Source: Ricinus communis (taxonomy: Eukaryota > Streptophyta > Magnoliopsida > Malpighiales > Euphorbiaceae). Taken from it: a DNA stretch of 64,000 nt. Shown piece after piece: positions 13,491-25,035 of the stretch. The first letter of the stretch is position 1. Every line of letters starts with the position of its first letter. The position numbers and the translations under genes are program-made. A model generated the notes under the pieces. It searched no databases. It had not been told where the DNA came from and saw only the letters and a program-made list of their open reading frames with translations. Location of the stretch: contig NC_063258.1 in NCBI RefSeq assembly GCF_019578655.1, positions 682,001 to 746,000 of the forward strand, written 5' to 3'.

Positions 13491-16400
13491 TGTTCTAAAC
13501 ATGCTTTCTCTTTATTACTTGGCAATCTATATTGATTTTAATACTATTTTCTCAATTGTTAGAGTTTCAGTCTCTTGTAGCATTTTATTTTATGAGAAAA
13601 GCATTCTCACCTACTTGATGATAAGTGTTTTAAGAGTTTCATTAAGGTAGTAAGGTGGAGTATTAAGAAAATTCATTTATATATTTATTTATTTTTATAT
13701 TTTTTGTGTCATTACCTATTCCTCTCCCTATCAAATCTATCAAGTATAAGGCTTGTGACTCCATTCTCAATTGGGTTCCGACTCTTCATCTTCTATACAA
13801 ATACAAGGAATGCATACGATTCATAAGTTGTCTTTTACTCTACTTGAATTATATTGTTACACTATTGCTATCAAATTAATCAATTAGGTTCTTCCATTTC
13901 TAAATTCCTTGATATATCCATATCAAGTAGTTTGAAGGATAAACAAGATTTATTATTCAATGCCTCAACTCTTGTGCAGCAACTAACACCAGTTGTTAAG
14001 GTAGTATCCAAATTCATAAACATTCCTTTTTAAATTTTATAGTTGTTAATTTGAGTTAAGTCATGTTCATATATTCTGATATTGATATCAATATTACTTT
14101 TCGTCTTTTTTAAAATGCAAATTATTTTCATATTTGTTTCCTCTTATTATCTCGTTATTCTTTGAATTTGATAGCCCTTGCATCTATAGTTGAGTAGGAT
14201 CCCTGATAACCTATTAGTACTTTCATTTAAAGATATATTTATGTTAGATTCAATTACAAGCATATTATCAGCTATGATATTAAATAAAGCATATTCTTCA
14301 TATTCTCTGTGGCTTTTTTGTTACATTATTCCCTATGGCTTGTACCATTATGTCCATTTTATTTCTTTCTTTACTCTTTCTCTTTCTTGATCTTTTTTGC
14401 TGTTAGCATGGAATATGACTCTACACTAGATGTACGACTTTACAGATTGGAATTAGTAACTAGATATTTTCATTGTCACCATTCCTCTACTTAAATCATG
14501 GGGTATTATCTCTTTTATTCTTGGAAAATCAATTAACATGATTAGGTTGAATGCATATGAGTACATTTCTGCAGGAGAAAAGAATTATTGAATTGTCAGA
14601 AAAATATAAAAGAGAAAGTGAAAGGTTCAGACTCAACTTTGAAAATATGTCTGCTTTGAAAAATTCCTTTCATGTTCATCTCCATAAGCCGTGTCCTATA
14701 TTAATATATTTTTATTGAAAGGATTCGATTGATGGAATCTTAAATTGAAAAAATATCATTAAGTTTTCAATCTGGCTCTTTTTATTTTAAATTTTATTAG
14801 TATTTTGATATTTAATTTTATTTTCAATGCTAGAATATAGATGAGACTAGACATGGGATGTAGCAGTAAGTCTGGAAGATCTACAACGTTCCTTTCCTTA
14901 TAGTTTCCTCAATATTCAATGGTAAAATACTCGATGATAAAACTTAATCAATCAATGAAAATATTTAACATCTTGAACTCATATTATGATATTTAACATA
15001 TATAGTGATTTCTGTTTTTATAACTTAGAGTTAAGATTGGAAATGTTTTAAATTAGTAATTTGAGGAATGTTAAGTTGTTTGTTTCATTTTTATATTGAT
15101 AAAGATTCTTGTACCATCATAAGAGCAACAAATGGAACAATTTGGTTCTTAAAATTGTTTAAGTAGTTTATTATTGATTACTTCTTACATATAAAGTAGA
15201 ATAGAAAAAGTTATCTTCATTATAATATTATGCTGGAAGATACCTTTGAAAATTATGATGGTAAGTGAGTTTTGTTTATCAATTAGTTTCTATTGTTTTG
15301 TGAATGCATAGATTATATTTTCTTTGGTTTTTTTTTTTTTGTAATATTTGTGATGTGTGTATTAGTCTTTTTCTCTTCAATTTTGTTAGAATTATACTTA
15401 ACTGATAACTTTCATGATTTGATTAAATATTCTGTATGTAAAAGTGGGAATATAAACATTCTTTATTTCCTATTCTATCACATGTACATTATTTTTATTA
15501 TTTCGATTTAGACATGAGATTAATTACAAAGGTATATATATGCTTTAGTAGATTACATTTTCTTATTATAAATTATGAACAATTATATAGTCAAATTTTT
15601 AATTGAAAACTCCCTAAATTTTTAAGGCTCTTGGTTGTCTATCCTTTAATATATTACTTCAAAAATAAATATAATAGATTATCACAACAACATACGTCAA
15701 TGGAATCTTAATCACTGCATTCTCAACTAGTCTACATACAGTTTGCTAAAGAAATAATAAGAAATTTGCTTGATGCTTTACTAGAAATTCTAATAGCTAT
15801 GGCAAGGTTAGACGCACAAGTTCAAATTTTATATTCTTTTTAAATTGATGCCAGAATTTTCCATTTTCTAAATCTTTAATTAAAACTAAAGATAGATATT
15901 ACAAAATATAATTAGCTTTTTTATCAAAAAAAGGACCTATAATTATTTCAGTACGTATATTTATCTATTAATATATTCTCTTTTTATATATCTTTCAAAA
16001 TTACAAATTCATAATTGACCATATACTATGGTTAATTTTTATAAAAAAAAAATATTAAAATAGTTCATTATATAGTAGTCTTTTTGTGATTAAAATAATT
16101 GATAGCTTTATAGTGCTAGTTTCAATAATATGAAATGTATCTCAAATTTTAGTTAGGATGTATTTACCTATATATCTAACAGTAAAAAATGCTACAAAAA
16201 AAAAACTCATATGGTTCCGCATCGTTTTTTTTTTTTTACATTGATGATCAATTTATTGTAAAGCCACTAAAGATTGTTATCCCATACCTCATTATTGAAC
16301 TATGTTAGAAATTATTAATTGTGATATTAACAAGACTTTTGAAACTTACTTTTTGAGAACTTATAAAATTATTAAAGTGAACATTAGATTGTTGCAGTGA

Positions 16401-16854
16401 TAGAGTGACCAACCGAAAAATTAAGACATTAAGTACTAAACAGTTCAAATGAAAAATATCACTCAATAGAGGAAGATATCATTGGCAGAAATAAAAATAT
16501 TTTTACAATTTTAAACAACTATACACTTCATTAGAAGTAATAAAGCGTGATAAAAACACATATACTTTTCTATTTATATTTTAGTCATATTTGACTAAAT
16601 TTATTTTACAAGTAAACACTTACGACCACTTTATCAGCAGTATTATCATAAAAGTGCATATATTGTAAATTTGTATATAAATAATATATGAGAATTAGAT
16701 CAGAAATAGAATGACAATTTCAAAATATTAATATTATAATTTTTCTTTAAGATTTATTTTATTTTAAAAAATAATAAGTATTATTTATTTTAATTTTAAA
16801 TATTTTTAATTCCAAGGTTAGGTAGTCCTGCCCGTAAGGCGGGCACACATCTAG
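13464..16854 (+). mobile_element. Helitron-like element (3' end well defined, 5' end tentative)
   Basis: The 3' end is the hairpin GCCCG-TAAGG-CGGGC (16830-16844), then ACACAT and CTAG (16851-16854) before a T. This is the hallmark of Helitrons: a short GC hairpin some 10 bases before CTRR, insertion before T, and no target duplication. The 5' end is proposed at TCTATATATATATATATATG (13464) but could be one of the similar TA-run starts further left. No Rep/helicase ORF is visible, so the element would be non-autonomous. Exon-like segments inside it (see findings) suggest captured host sequence. The 3' end is the firm part; the span is inference. Confidence 0.5.
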
Positions 16855-16855
16855 T

Positions 16856-17209
16856 TACAACATAAAACAACTTAATTATAAATCTTAATTATCTTATAAT
16901 TTTTTTTAAAATTATTTTTTATAATTTTAACTTTTGATTAAATTTTTAATTTTTAATTTTCATAATGTAATAATTATCTTATTAATTAAAAATTATATTT
17001 TCTTTTTAATCGTCGCATTTATACTCATTTATATTCTTCGTCTTTCTTTTCCTTCTATCTTACATATATTTCAGTGAGATTATTTTAACACACTTTAGTT
17101 TCAAGTAAAATGACTTTGTTAATATAATTAATTTTTACATTAATAAATAAAATATTTTGAATATATTTATTAGAAAATAACTTCTAAAATTAATTTTTTA
17201 TATAATTTA

Positions 17210-17211
<2 letters not shown>
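16856..17211. repeat. Relic of a related AT-rich repeat between the Helitron end and the pararetrovirus cluster
   Basis: The sequence at about 16875-17105 matches about 29305-29545: an AACTTAATTATAAAT-like start, then TTTTAATTTTTAATTAGA-like tracts and a CTATCTTA(C/A)ATATATTTCA(G/A)TGA motif. It is non-coding and may be part of an older Helitron-like copy into which the neighbouring elements inserted. Confidence 0.4.

Positions 17212-17246
<35 letters not shown>
17212..17246. repeat. (TA)n tract at the left border of the pararetrovirus cluster
   Basis: An uninterrupted TA run ends directly where movement-protein-derived sequence begins (AGGTTTACAAATTTTTATG). A second TA run sits at the right border (29108-29120). 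Endogenous pararetroviruses are known to lie often next to TA repeats. Confidence 0.85.
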
Positions 17247-17248
<2 letters not shown>

Positions 17249-18261
17249 TTTACAAATTTTTATGATTCTTTATTAGGTACTGTCGAGTCAAGCCTCAATA
17301 AAGGACCAATTTCTTTTAATTGTTTTCCAAACATCACAATTTCATTAAATGATAAAAATATTTTAAAGAGCATTGTTCTTCAAATAAAGACACATAACAA
17401 TTCCAAAAACCATTCAATGGAAAGACATCACTCTTCCAGAAGAATGGATCCTTGAAGGTGCAACTCAACCTGAATCCCCAAAGCAAACAGAACCAAATAC
17501 AAATCTCAAAAATATAACTCAATTCCCAGATGGAAAAGTATCCTTTCAAAGATAAGCTTATTAGTCCTGTCACGGTAAGAAACAAGGCTCCAGAGTGGAA
17601 GGTTAGAGAAAACCAAACTATCCAGTCTGAACATCCTCCCCTTAGGAAGATAACTATTCCTTATGGAGAGAATGAGATAGAGGCTACACCTTAGAAAAAT
17701 TAGATTTCTTGGACACTATATCTCCCGGTGAACTATTACCCCAATTGAAAGGTCGCTAGCCTTTACTTCAAAGTTTCCAGACAAAATTTTGGAAAAAACA
17801 CAATTACAAAGATTCCTTGGTAGTTTAAATTATGTTATGGATTTTTATCCAAATCTGTTCAATAGTGATTTCTTCACTATTTACTAAACCTTTGTACCTT
17901 GAAGATTCAGAGGTAGAAGAGTTTGAGAAAGAAGAAGATCTACAGAAAAATGGTTCTAAATTCATTTTAAAATAAACCAAAATAACTTTCTAAACAAACA
18001 TGAACCAAAAGCATAAAAAAGCAAGTTTCTGAAATACCATGTTTACACCTAGCTGATCCATCTGCATTCAAAATTGTTGAAACTGATGCATCAAATCTAG
18101 GATATGGCGGGATTCTTAAGCAAGTTCAACAAATTCAGGAATGGTTTGCACATCAAGATCCTGAATTCCTGAAAAGGGTTGAAGAATATTCAAAGCAAAT
18201 GATACAACTTCAGCCTGAAGCCTCTCCAAAGTCATCCTCCTCCTCCAACAAGGGTAAAGGT
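17246..18261 (+). pseudogene. Mosaic of short pararetrovirus fragments (MP, MP, CP, RT, leader, RH, ORF2)
   Basis: Seven scraps abut within 1 kb. Movement protein 17246-17396 joins a later movement-protein piece 17397-17540 (about 150 bp lost relative to 24325-24480). Next come capsid sequence 17541-17692, an RT C-terminal piece 17693-17859 (ERSLAFTSKFPDKILEK), an antisense leader/MP-start piece 17860-18007 (reverse complement of about 23740-23888), RNase H 18008-18127 (ETDASNLGYGGILKQ) and ORF2 N-terminal sequence 18128-18261. The joins show at most a few bases of shared sequence, consistent with end-joining of fragments. No product can be made. Confidence 0.8.
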
Positions 18262-18787
18262 ATACAAACTTTGAACAAATATACAAACTTTGAAATAAAA
18301 GCTTTAAAAATAAAAGCTTTAAACTAGAGAAATATAACTTACAAGAGGAGGATAAGAATATAAGAGGAAGGTGTTTCTTCTCACTATCACTCTCACACTA
18401 TACTCTCTCTTTTCTCACTATATTTCTTCTTTGTGTGACTTGAAGAATACAAGAGGTTCTTCGTATTTTTCAGTCTGCCTTCTTCTAAGGGAAACTCCTC
18501 TATTTATAGAGGTCTTCAAGCTTTGGATGCTCTCCTTTAAGCTTTGGATACTCTTCTTAGTGGAATAAAGAGGGCTCCACTTGTTCTTGTAGTCTTATGA
18601 TAATGAAGTAAGATGCTTCACGCCTTTTGAGAAAGTTGTCGGCCATACTTTGAAAAAGAATCTTTTCCTTTTCTTTTTGTCTTCTTTCTTTTTTCTTTAT
18701 ATTTTTTTTTCATTGGGCTTTTTGGCCCATTACAAAATATTTTGGGCTGCCATTTCTGGTTTTCAACCCATGGGCTTTACAGAAGTG
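18262..18787 (-). promoter_or_regulatory. Pararetrovirus promoter and transcript-leader region, left copy
   Basis: Nearly the same as 28570-29106. On the minus strand it runs from the end of ORF2 through a GGGCTTTTTGGCCC-rich segment to a TATA box (CTATAAATAG, complement of 18500-18509), then a purine-rich leader. Caulimovirid genomes have one such promoter, upstream of the leader and primer site. Here the leader is cut at 18261 and joined to sense-strand ORF2 sequence. Whether it still drives transcription is unknown. Confidence 0.7.
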
Positions 18788-20242
18788 TCATTTAATGGGC
18801 TTGAAAATCCCAAAACAGTCATCTTCATTTGAGTCACCATCTAGGTCTATTGCTGCCAAGCTGGTGCTGGAAGAGGAAGATGAAGCTTTTGATTTTCCTT
18901 TGGAAGAGGCGGTTTCCGACAATTGTTTGATCAATTGTAAGAAATCCTCTTATGTCTGAGCTGCTGCTAGCTTTGGAATAATAAAGGACTTCTGTGCCAA
19001 GAAAGTGGTTTGTTCTTTCGGAGGTGGCAATAAGCTATTTTTTGAAAGGAAATTTTATACCAACTTTAGTGATAATTTTTCTTGGTGGTTAAATTTATCC
19101 CACCATTTAACTTTGAACCTTCGGGTAAGGATGATTTCTCCATCTGCTGCTTGATTAAAATGAAAATACCAAACACATACCTAGGGGAGAAAAAAGTTTG
19201 AACAAAATAGAAGTAACGGGGGAAAACATCTTTCTATTTTGTTTAATTTGTAGTGGGCTTTGAAAAGGTTAAACAGAGATAGAACTTCTGGAATTATGGT
19301 CTCAGGAACATTGCCATAAAAATTCCACCATTGTTTAAACCAATAGGGGATCTTTGAAGTTTGGATTGAGCTTGTATCGTAGTAGAAAAGCCAAGAATGA
19401 CTTTGTCCTTCGCTCTGAAGAGAAAGGGTATTAAACCAAGCTTGTTGGTAATCCCAATAGTTGAAGGAAGTGTTTAGGCTTGATAGGTAGGTTCTTTGGA
19501 GGGAAGTTGGAAAAGATCTTGAAGAGTGTAAATCCATTCCCCAATCTGTAGGGTGAAGGATTTTTTGTATGGTGCATGTGGAATATGCAGGGTCTTTATG
19601 GTCTTTGTATTTTTTGAAGTGTTTGAACTTTGCAGAACCAGTTACCTCAAGGATAAACTGGTAATAGGATTGAGGCTTTAAAATATTCCAGGGCTTGAAA
19701 TACCATCCTAGAGGGAAAATCTTTGAAATCAGTTTTGAGGGGCTTTCTGTACAGAATCCTTCCTCAATAGTCAAAATATTTTGAAAATTTTATTTTTCTA
19801 TATATTCGTTGGATTTAAAAAGTTTTGTTTGTGACAAAACTATTTCTTGAGAGTTGGGCTTTGAAATACTTTTAGAGCTCTGAGATAGGTTTTGAGGGAA
19901 AATTTCTATCTCAGGTTTTGAAAAAGGGATAGAAAATATACCTTTACCCTTGTTGGAGGAGGAGGATGATTTTGGAGAGACTTCAGGTTGAAGTTGTATC
20001 ATTTTCTTTGAATATTCTTCAACCCTTTTCAGGAATTCAAGATCTTGCTGTGCAAACCATTCCTGAATTTACAATTGTTGTTGGGCCGGATCGGCCTTGC
20101 TTTGGTCAATTTCTTCCTGGATGATTTCGGTCCAGGTTCTGATGGGCTTTGAAGAAGAAGGCAAAATTTTCTTCTTTGGACTTTGGACAGGCTTTGAACT
20201 TACTGTCGACTTTTCTTCTTTTGCTTTTGATTTTCTTGGCAT
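18788..20242 (-). pseudogene. Pararetrovirus ORF2 (function unknown), left copy, full length but broken
   Basis: Starts at ATG 20242 (MPRKSK) and can be followed to a TGA at 18790-18788 after an acidic, serine-rich tail (AAIDLDGDSNEDDC). The right copy covers 26151-27174. Conserved central features are YWDYQQAWFNT, a Trp-rich WFKQWWNFYG and a basic KWWDKF near the C-terminus. Breaks include a TAA in the N-terminal part near 20070 where the right copy has CAA, and a further TAA near 19789. Open pieces remain at 19790-20002 and 19181-19774. The role of ORF2 is not known; no domain is recognised. Confidence 0.7.
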
Positions 20243-21556
20243 TTTCACTCCTATCTTTTGGATGAATCTAGATTTGCCAAAATCCTGATTTCATATCAAA
20301 CTTTTAAAAAATAATAGCATAATGAAGCTTTTGAAGGAGATTTTTTTTGTTTGGAATTAGGTATCTGATCCACTTTAGGGCTTTATTCAAAGGTTTGTAA
20401 TTAATCACCAACCTAGGTGTTCCTCTTTCTATCTCACTATTTTTGTTGACATAGAAAGCTGTACATGACCAAGGGGATCTAGACTTGGTAATCAAACCTT
20501 TTTGCTCTAAATCTTTTATTTCTATTCTACAATGGCTTTCTAGGGTTTCATTCATTTGGATGGTCTTGCTTTGGTAGGAATTTGTTTATCAGAAAAATCT
20601 TTTTCATATGGTAAATCTACCATATGTTGTTTTCGTCTCCAAAAAGCATTAGGAAGATCAGAACAAACTTCATTTTCAATCTTCTTTTGCAAATCAGAGA
20701 TTTTTCTTTGGACAAAATCATTTTGTATTTGATTTTGGATCCTTTTCAAACCCATATCTTGTTTCAAGCGGAAAAGCTGGATTTGTTTTCCTTTGATCAA
20801 AGCATTTATCTCAAAATTATAAATTGAGTGGGCTTTAATAAGATTTAGATTTCTCTTTTTGGGTTTTTCTATAAAAGGGAAAACAATCTTTGAATCTTTA
20901 GATTTAAAAATAATACCAGCAGTAGTTACTTTGAACGAAGTAATTAAATTGATAAAAGGAGTTCCCAAAATAACTGTTTGCTGAAGATCTTTTGTAAGAA
21001 TAAAAATATTTTTTAAAGCAATATTATTATTTAGAATTGCAGCTTCAGTTTTTCCCGCAATCCTAATCTTTGAACTATTGGCTAAAGTAAGCCTCTCTTT
21101 AGTTTCTTGATGATACCTTTTAGGAACCAGCTCATAATTGATACAGTTGAGGTCTGCTCCTGTATCAAATAAAGCAATGGTTTCTATTTGGAAATCACCA
21201 GGAAAAATGAGTTTTATTTGAATCAAATATTTTCTTGATGTAATTTTCTTTAAAACGTTAATGAAGTTTTCTGGAGCACTTTCAGAAACCTTAAGATTTT
21301 GAAAATTATTTTCTTCTTCAGAATCAGAATCACTATTCTGTTTGAGAATTAGGCTTTGGAGTAAAACAGAATCATTTTGTTGTTTTTCTTTCAAATCTTT
21401 GAGCTCTATTTTGATGACTTTGATCTCTTTCTGAAGTTCTTGGATGGTAGGAAGAGGGTTTTTTAGTTTTTTCCCTTTATCCAATATCATAGTAAGATCA
21501 TAAGTGTTCTTACTAGAAGAGGGAATAAGGGTTTTAGTTTTTAGGATTTCTTTCAA
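20243..21556 (-). pseudogene. Pararetrovirus protease and N-terminal reverse transcriptase, left copy
   Basis: The open frame 21556-20552 holds a retropepsin-type protease with active-site motif LFDTGADLNCI (coding about 21180-21150) and later VILGTPFI. A one-base frameshift near 20560 moves into the RT frame (20555-20304), which has IKDLEQKGLI, PWSCTAFYVNK, RLVINYKPLN and then KFDMKSGFWQI close to 20270. After IHPKDR the sequence jumps into the extreme 3' end of ORF1 and the ORF2 start, so the RT catalytic YxDD region and RNase H are deleted at about 20250. A stop also interrupts the last motif. Non-functional. Confidence 0.8.
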
Positions 21557-23577
21557 ACTTGTTTTTGGATTTGGGGATCATTAATATGCTTGACGGCTTC
21601 AAGAAGAGCTTCTTGTTGCCTAGTTAGCATATTAATATTCTTTGAAGTATCTTCAGAATCTGATTCAGAATAATCGGATGAGGTTTTGATTTCATCAATT
21701 TGAAATTCTTCCTCACTATTCGAAAATTCTGATTCAGAGGAATCAACAAGAAGAGCTGAAATTTTGCTTAAAACTTCGTCTTCTATTTGGAGCTCATGGA
21801 GTTTTTTAGAAAACTTACAATACTTTGAAGTATGGCCCTTTTTCCCACACTTATAGCAAGTAATTTTACTAAAATCTTTTTTAAAATTTTGTTTTAGAAA
21901 TTTTGAAGAGGATGGCTTTTTGTAGAAATTCTCTTTGTTTTTAGGAGTCTCTATTTTTGAAAAAATATTTTTCCTTAAAAGATTTGGAAAAATCTTCTTT
22001 GCATTTTCCTTTGCAGGTAGGGGGAGGCTCTATGGGATTATACTCAAACTGGTTACAAAAACTGCCTAGTTCTTGCCTAGTCTTCTTCATTTCCCATTTG
22101 AGTTGCCTTTGAAGTTTAAGGTCATGGCATATCTTCAATCCTTCTTTCTGAGTAAGGCTCACTAATTCACTATAAGTATAGAAATCATAAGGGATCTGGC
22201 CATTATGGGCTTCTTTTATGGTATTCCTAACTCTTTCACCTAGTATCTTAGGTAAACCAGCTAAGAATTTCTCTTTCCAGAAAGGTTGGTTTAAATCTTC
22301 CCTAAGCATGACTCTGGTCAGGAAGGTGTCTTTGTAGGCTTGGAAATTGCTAAGCTTTTTACAGGTTAGATTGCTAAGGAGCTCAGCATTTTTATCTTTC
22401 AGAAGAGAAGGGTCTCCTATGAAGTGGAGGGAAATCGTCAGGATTAAGGTTGACATAGCATCCTCAATTGGATTTCCTGGTTCATCTAAGATAGGGGTCC
22501 CTTCTATTGTGGTTTGGATGGCACCTAGGATTTGGAGTTGTTGTGCTTGTGTGAGATGGTAATCCCACCATCCTTTAAGCTGGCCAGAAAAACCAACTAT
22601 GAGGAGTTCGGCAATGGCTCTATCAGATGTACTACTTTGGGTTTTATAAGCATTAACTGCCATGGTCATCTGTTGCAAGAGACCAAGGATATTGTATTCT
22701 GACATTCCATCTATATTCCATTCATAGACGGAGGAAGCATTGAATCTAGATTGGGTTAGGATATTGTTCCTATTTTCTATTCCTAGATCTGAGGCAGTAT
22801 TCCTAGGAGTATGCCAGGTCAATCTAGGGGCTTGCCATCCCAATCTGTTGATGTTGGAGGGTTTGTCGATGACACTTTCAAGCTCTGAATCATTTAATTC
22901 ATCGCAATGGGCTTGATCTATAGCACTGATATTCCTACTGCTTTGAGGAGTATCTAGCACTAGATTTTTGGAAGACTCAGAAGTTGCTAATTTGCTAAGC
23001 TGTTCTCTGACTGCTCTAGCAAACTCAGTTTGCTTTTGAAATTGATCTTGGCTAGGCTTTGAGATTTCGTAGGGTTTGAAGACTGAATTTTTGAGCTTTT
23101 CCGATTGGCTTGTCTCTTTTGGATATTCAGTGTTGGGAATTGGAGAGGTGAAGACTAGAGGAGGTTTTTGGATCTGGCTTTCTATCCTAACAAGCTGCTT
23201 CCCTATTGTGTTAAGATAGGTATTCGAGAAATTATTCTGCTGAACAATATTCTTGACATTCTTCTCAAGATCTTCTCCTATCAATTTGTAAGGTGTAGCC
23301 TCTATCTCATTCTCTCCATAAGGAATGGTTATCTTCCTAAGGGGAGGATGTTCAGACTGGATGGTTTGGTTTTCTCCAACCTTCCACTCTGGAGCTTTGT
23401 TTCTTACCGTGACAGGACTAATAAGCTTATCTTTGAAAGGATAAAGAATACTATTTTCTTTGCAATAAATTTGAAACCAATCAAAAAATTTGATTTGGAC
23501 TTTGTTTTGAATGCAAAATTGATAGTATCTTTCTTGAATACTGTCTTTTTCTTGTAAAAAATTCTTAAAAAACCAAA
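21557..23577 (-). pseudogene. Pararetrovirus capsid region with CCHC zinc knuckle, left copy
   Basis: Open from 23623 to 21941, but the first codons from ATG 23623 lie in antisense leader sequence beyond the inversion join, so the true capsid sequence begins at about 23577 (WFFKNFLQEKD). Capsid-like features are GWWDYHL, then LKDKNAELLSNLTCKKL and KEKFLAGLPKILGERV. After a frameshift near 21940 comes a basic segment and a zinc knuckle CYKCGKKGHTSKYC (complement of about 21817-21858), then an acidic tail. In caulimovirids this region forms the virion shell and binds genomic RNA. It is the longest intact stretch in the cluster, and it pairs as an inverted repeat with 25036-26150. Confidence 0.8.
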
Positions 23578-23595
23578 TGGTATCAGAGCCAATTG
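23578..23595 (+). other. Primer-binding site complementary to initiator tRNA-Met
   Basis: TGGTATCAGAGCCAATTG: the first 14 bases match the complement of the 3' end of plant initiator tRNA-Met, the minus-strand primer of caulimovirids. It lies immediately at the inversion join between the two capsid arms and opens the sense-strand leader of the block that continues into the movement protein. Confidence 0.8.
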
Positions 23596-23778
23596 GGTTC
23601 CGGGAAAGAAACATCATCTGCATAAAGAAGATTTTAGACTCATTTTAATCTGTATCAGATCACTGATAAACAAGCACTGTTCATTTATGCACAGTAGTAA
23701 GTCCCGTCAGGTGTAAAGGCAGTAAAACTGGTGGTTTGGTTCATGTTTGTTTAGAAAGTTATTTTGGTTTATTTTAAA
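23596..23778 (+). other. Pararetrovirus leader between primer site and ORF1 start
   Basis: 183 bases without an open frame, between the primer-binding site and ATG 23779. A reverse-complemented part of it recurs at 17860-18007. Confidence 0.6.
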
Positions 23779-25035
23779 ATGAATTTAGAACCATTTTTCT
23801 GTAGATCTTCTTCTTTCTCAAACTCTTCTACCTCTGAATCTTCAAGGTACAAAGGTTTAGTAAGTGAAGAAATCACTATTGAAGATTTTACAAAGCATAT
23901 TGATGATTGGGAAATACCCAAAGTTCAAAAGTAACAAATCTATGAGTATTCAAAGTTTCCTCTTTTCAAAACTGATTTTACTATCAAAACTGAAGAAAGA
24001 GATATTCAGATTTCAAAGCCTTTTGAAGATATTTATCTTTTAAATCCAAAGACCCTCCAGAAGCATAAAGAAAAAGATTATAAGTATATCCATATAGGCC
24101 TTGTCCAGGTAGGAATAAAGCCCCTTACCAGAGAAGGTTTAGATACTTCCATCTTAGCAGTCCTTAGAGATGCTAGGTTTATAAATTTTTATGATTTTTT
24201 ATTAGGTACTGTCGAGTCAAGCTTCAATAAAGGACCAATTTCTTTCAATTGTTTTCCAAACATCATAATATCATTAAATGATAAAAATATTTTAAAGAGC
24301 ATTGTTCTTCAAATAAAGACACATAATTACAAAATGCTTGAAGGATCTATTCCGATAGCATTGATTTTCAAAATATATTACAAAGCTATGATTTCTGATT
24401 TTGGTTCAAAACACAAGCTCCATTCACCAAAAGGAGAAACCTTATTCCTACAAACAGATCTCTCCAAATCCAACGCAACAATTCCAAAAACCATTCAATG
24501 GAAAGACATCACTCTTCCAGAAGAATGGATCCTTGAAGGTGCATTCCAACCTGAATCCCCAAAGCAAACAGAACCAAATACAAATCTCAAAAATATAACC
24601 CAATTCCCAGATGGAAAAGTAAAGCTTACATTCAACAGAAAATCAACCTCTTCTAGATTTTCTGATGATGATTCTTCAACATCGACCATAGATATTGGAA
24701 GGGTATCAAAAATACCTTCTATTATTTATGCTCCTTATAAAGAACCAACTCCATCTCAAACACAACCCAGATTCTCAACATCTGATATACCAAGCTCAAA
24801 CAATATACTACAGAATGTTGATTACCAAAGCAATATCCTCAGACCAGTCTACAATGAACCAAAGAAAGAAGATGATGATATAGAGATCGTCTCTACCCCC
24901 TCTTCACCATCACCATCTGCAATAACACAAAATTTAGAAGCAGAGATTAACATGATTTCAAAAGATTTTCAAATTGATAAAAAGCTTTTACATGAAGATT
25001 TCTATTCAAAGAAGAACCATTCTAAAAAACTTTAG
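23779..25035 (+). pseudogene. Pararetrovirus movement-protein region of ORF1, one internal stop
   Basis: ATG 23779 opens a frame of 419 codons, broken by TAA at 23932-23934 and ended by TAG at 25033-25035. The core has LAVLRDARFINFYD, then GPISFN, THNYKMLEGSIPIALI and SPKGETLFLQTDLSKSN, typical of caulimovirid 30K-superfamily movement proteins, which modify plasmodesmata. The C-terminal third is Ser/Pro-rich and probably disordered. The terminal TAG sits where the minus-strand copy reads TGG, so in the ancestor MP and capsid were one polyprotein and this stop is secondary. Partial copies lie at 17246-17540 (+) and 27771-28044 (-). Confidence 0.8.

Noticed and set aside
18371..18568. 65-codon plus-strand frame, also present at 28685-28882
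   Set aside because: Complement of the duplicated viral promoter/leader; conserved only because the region is duplicated.
23168..23557. 129-codon plus-strand frame, and its mirror at 25051-25440 on the minus strand
   Set aside because: Antisense shadows of the pararetrovirus capsid region; both follow the coding frame of the real protein on the other strand.
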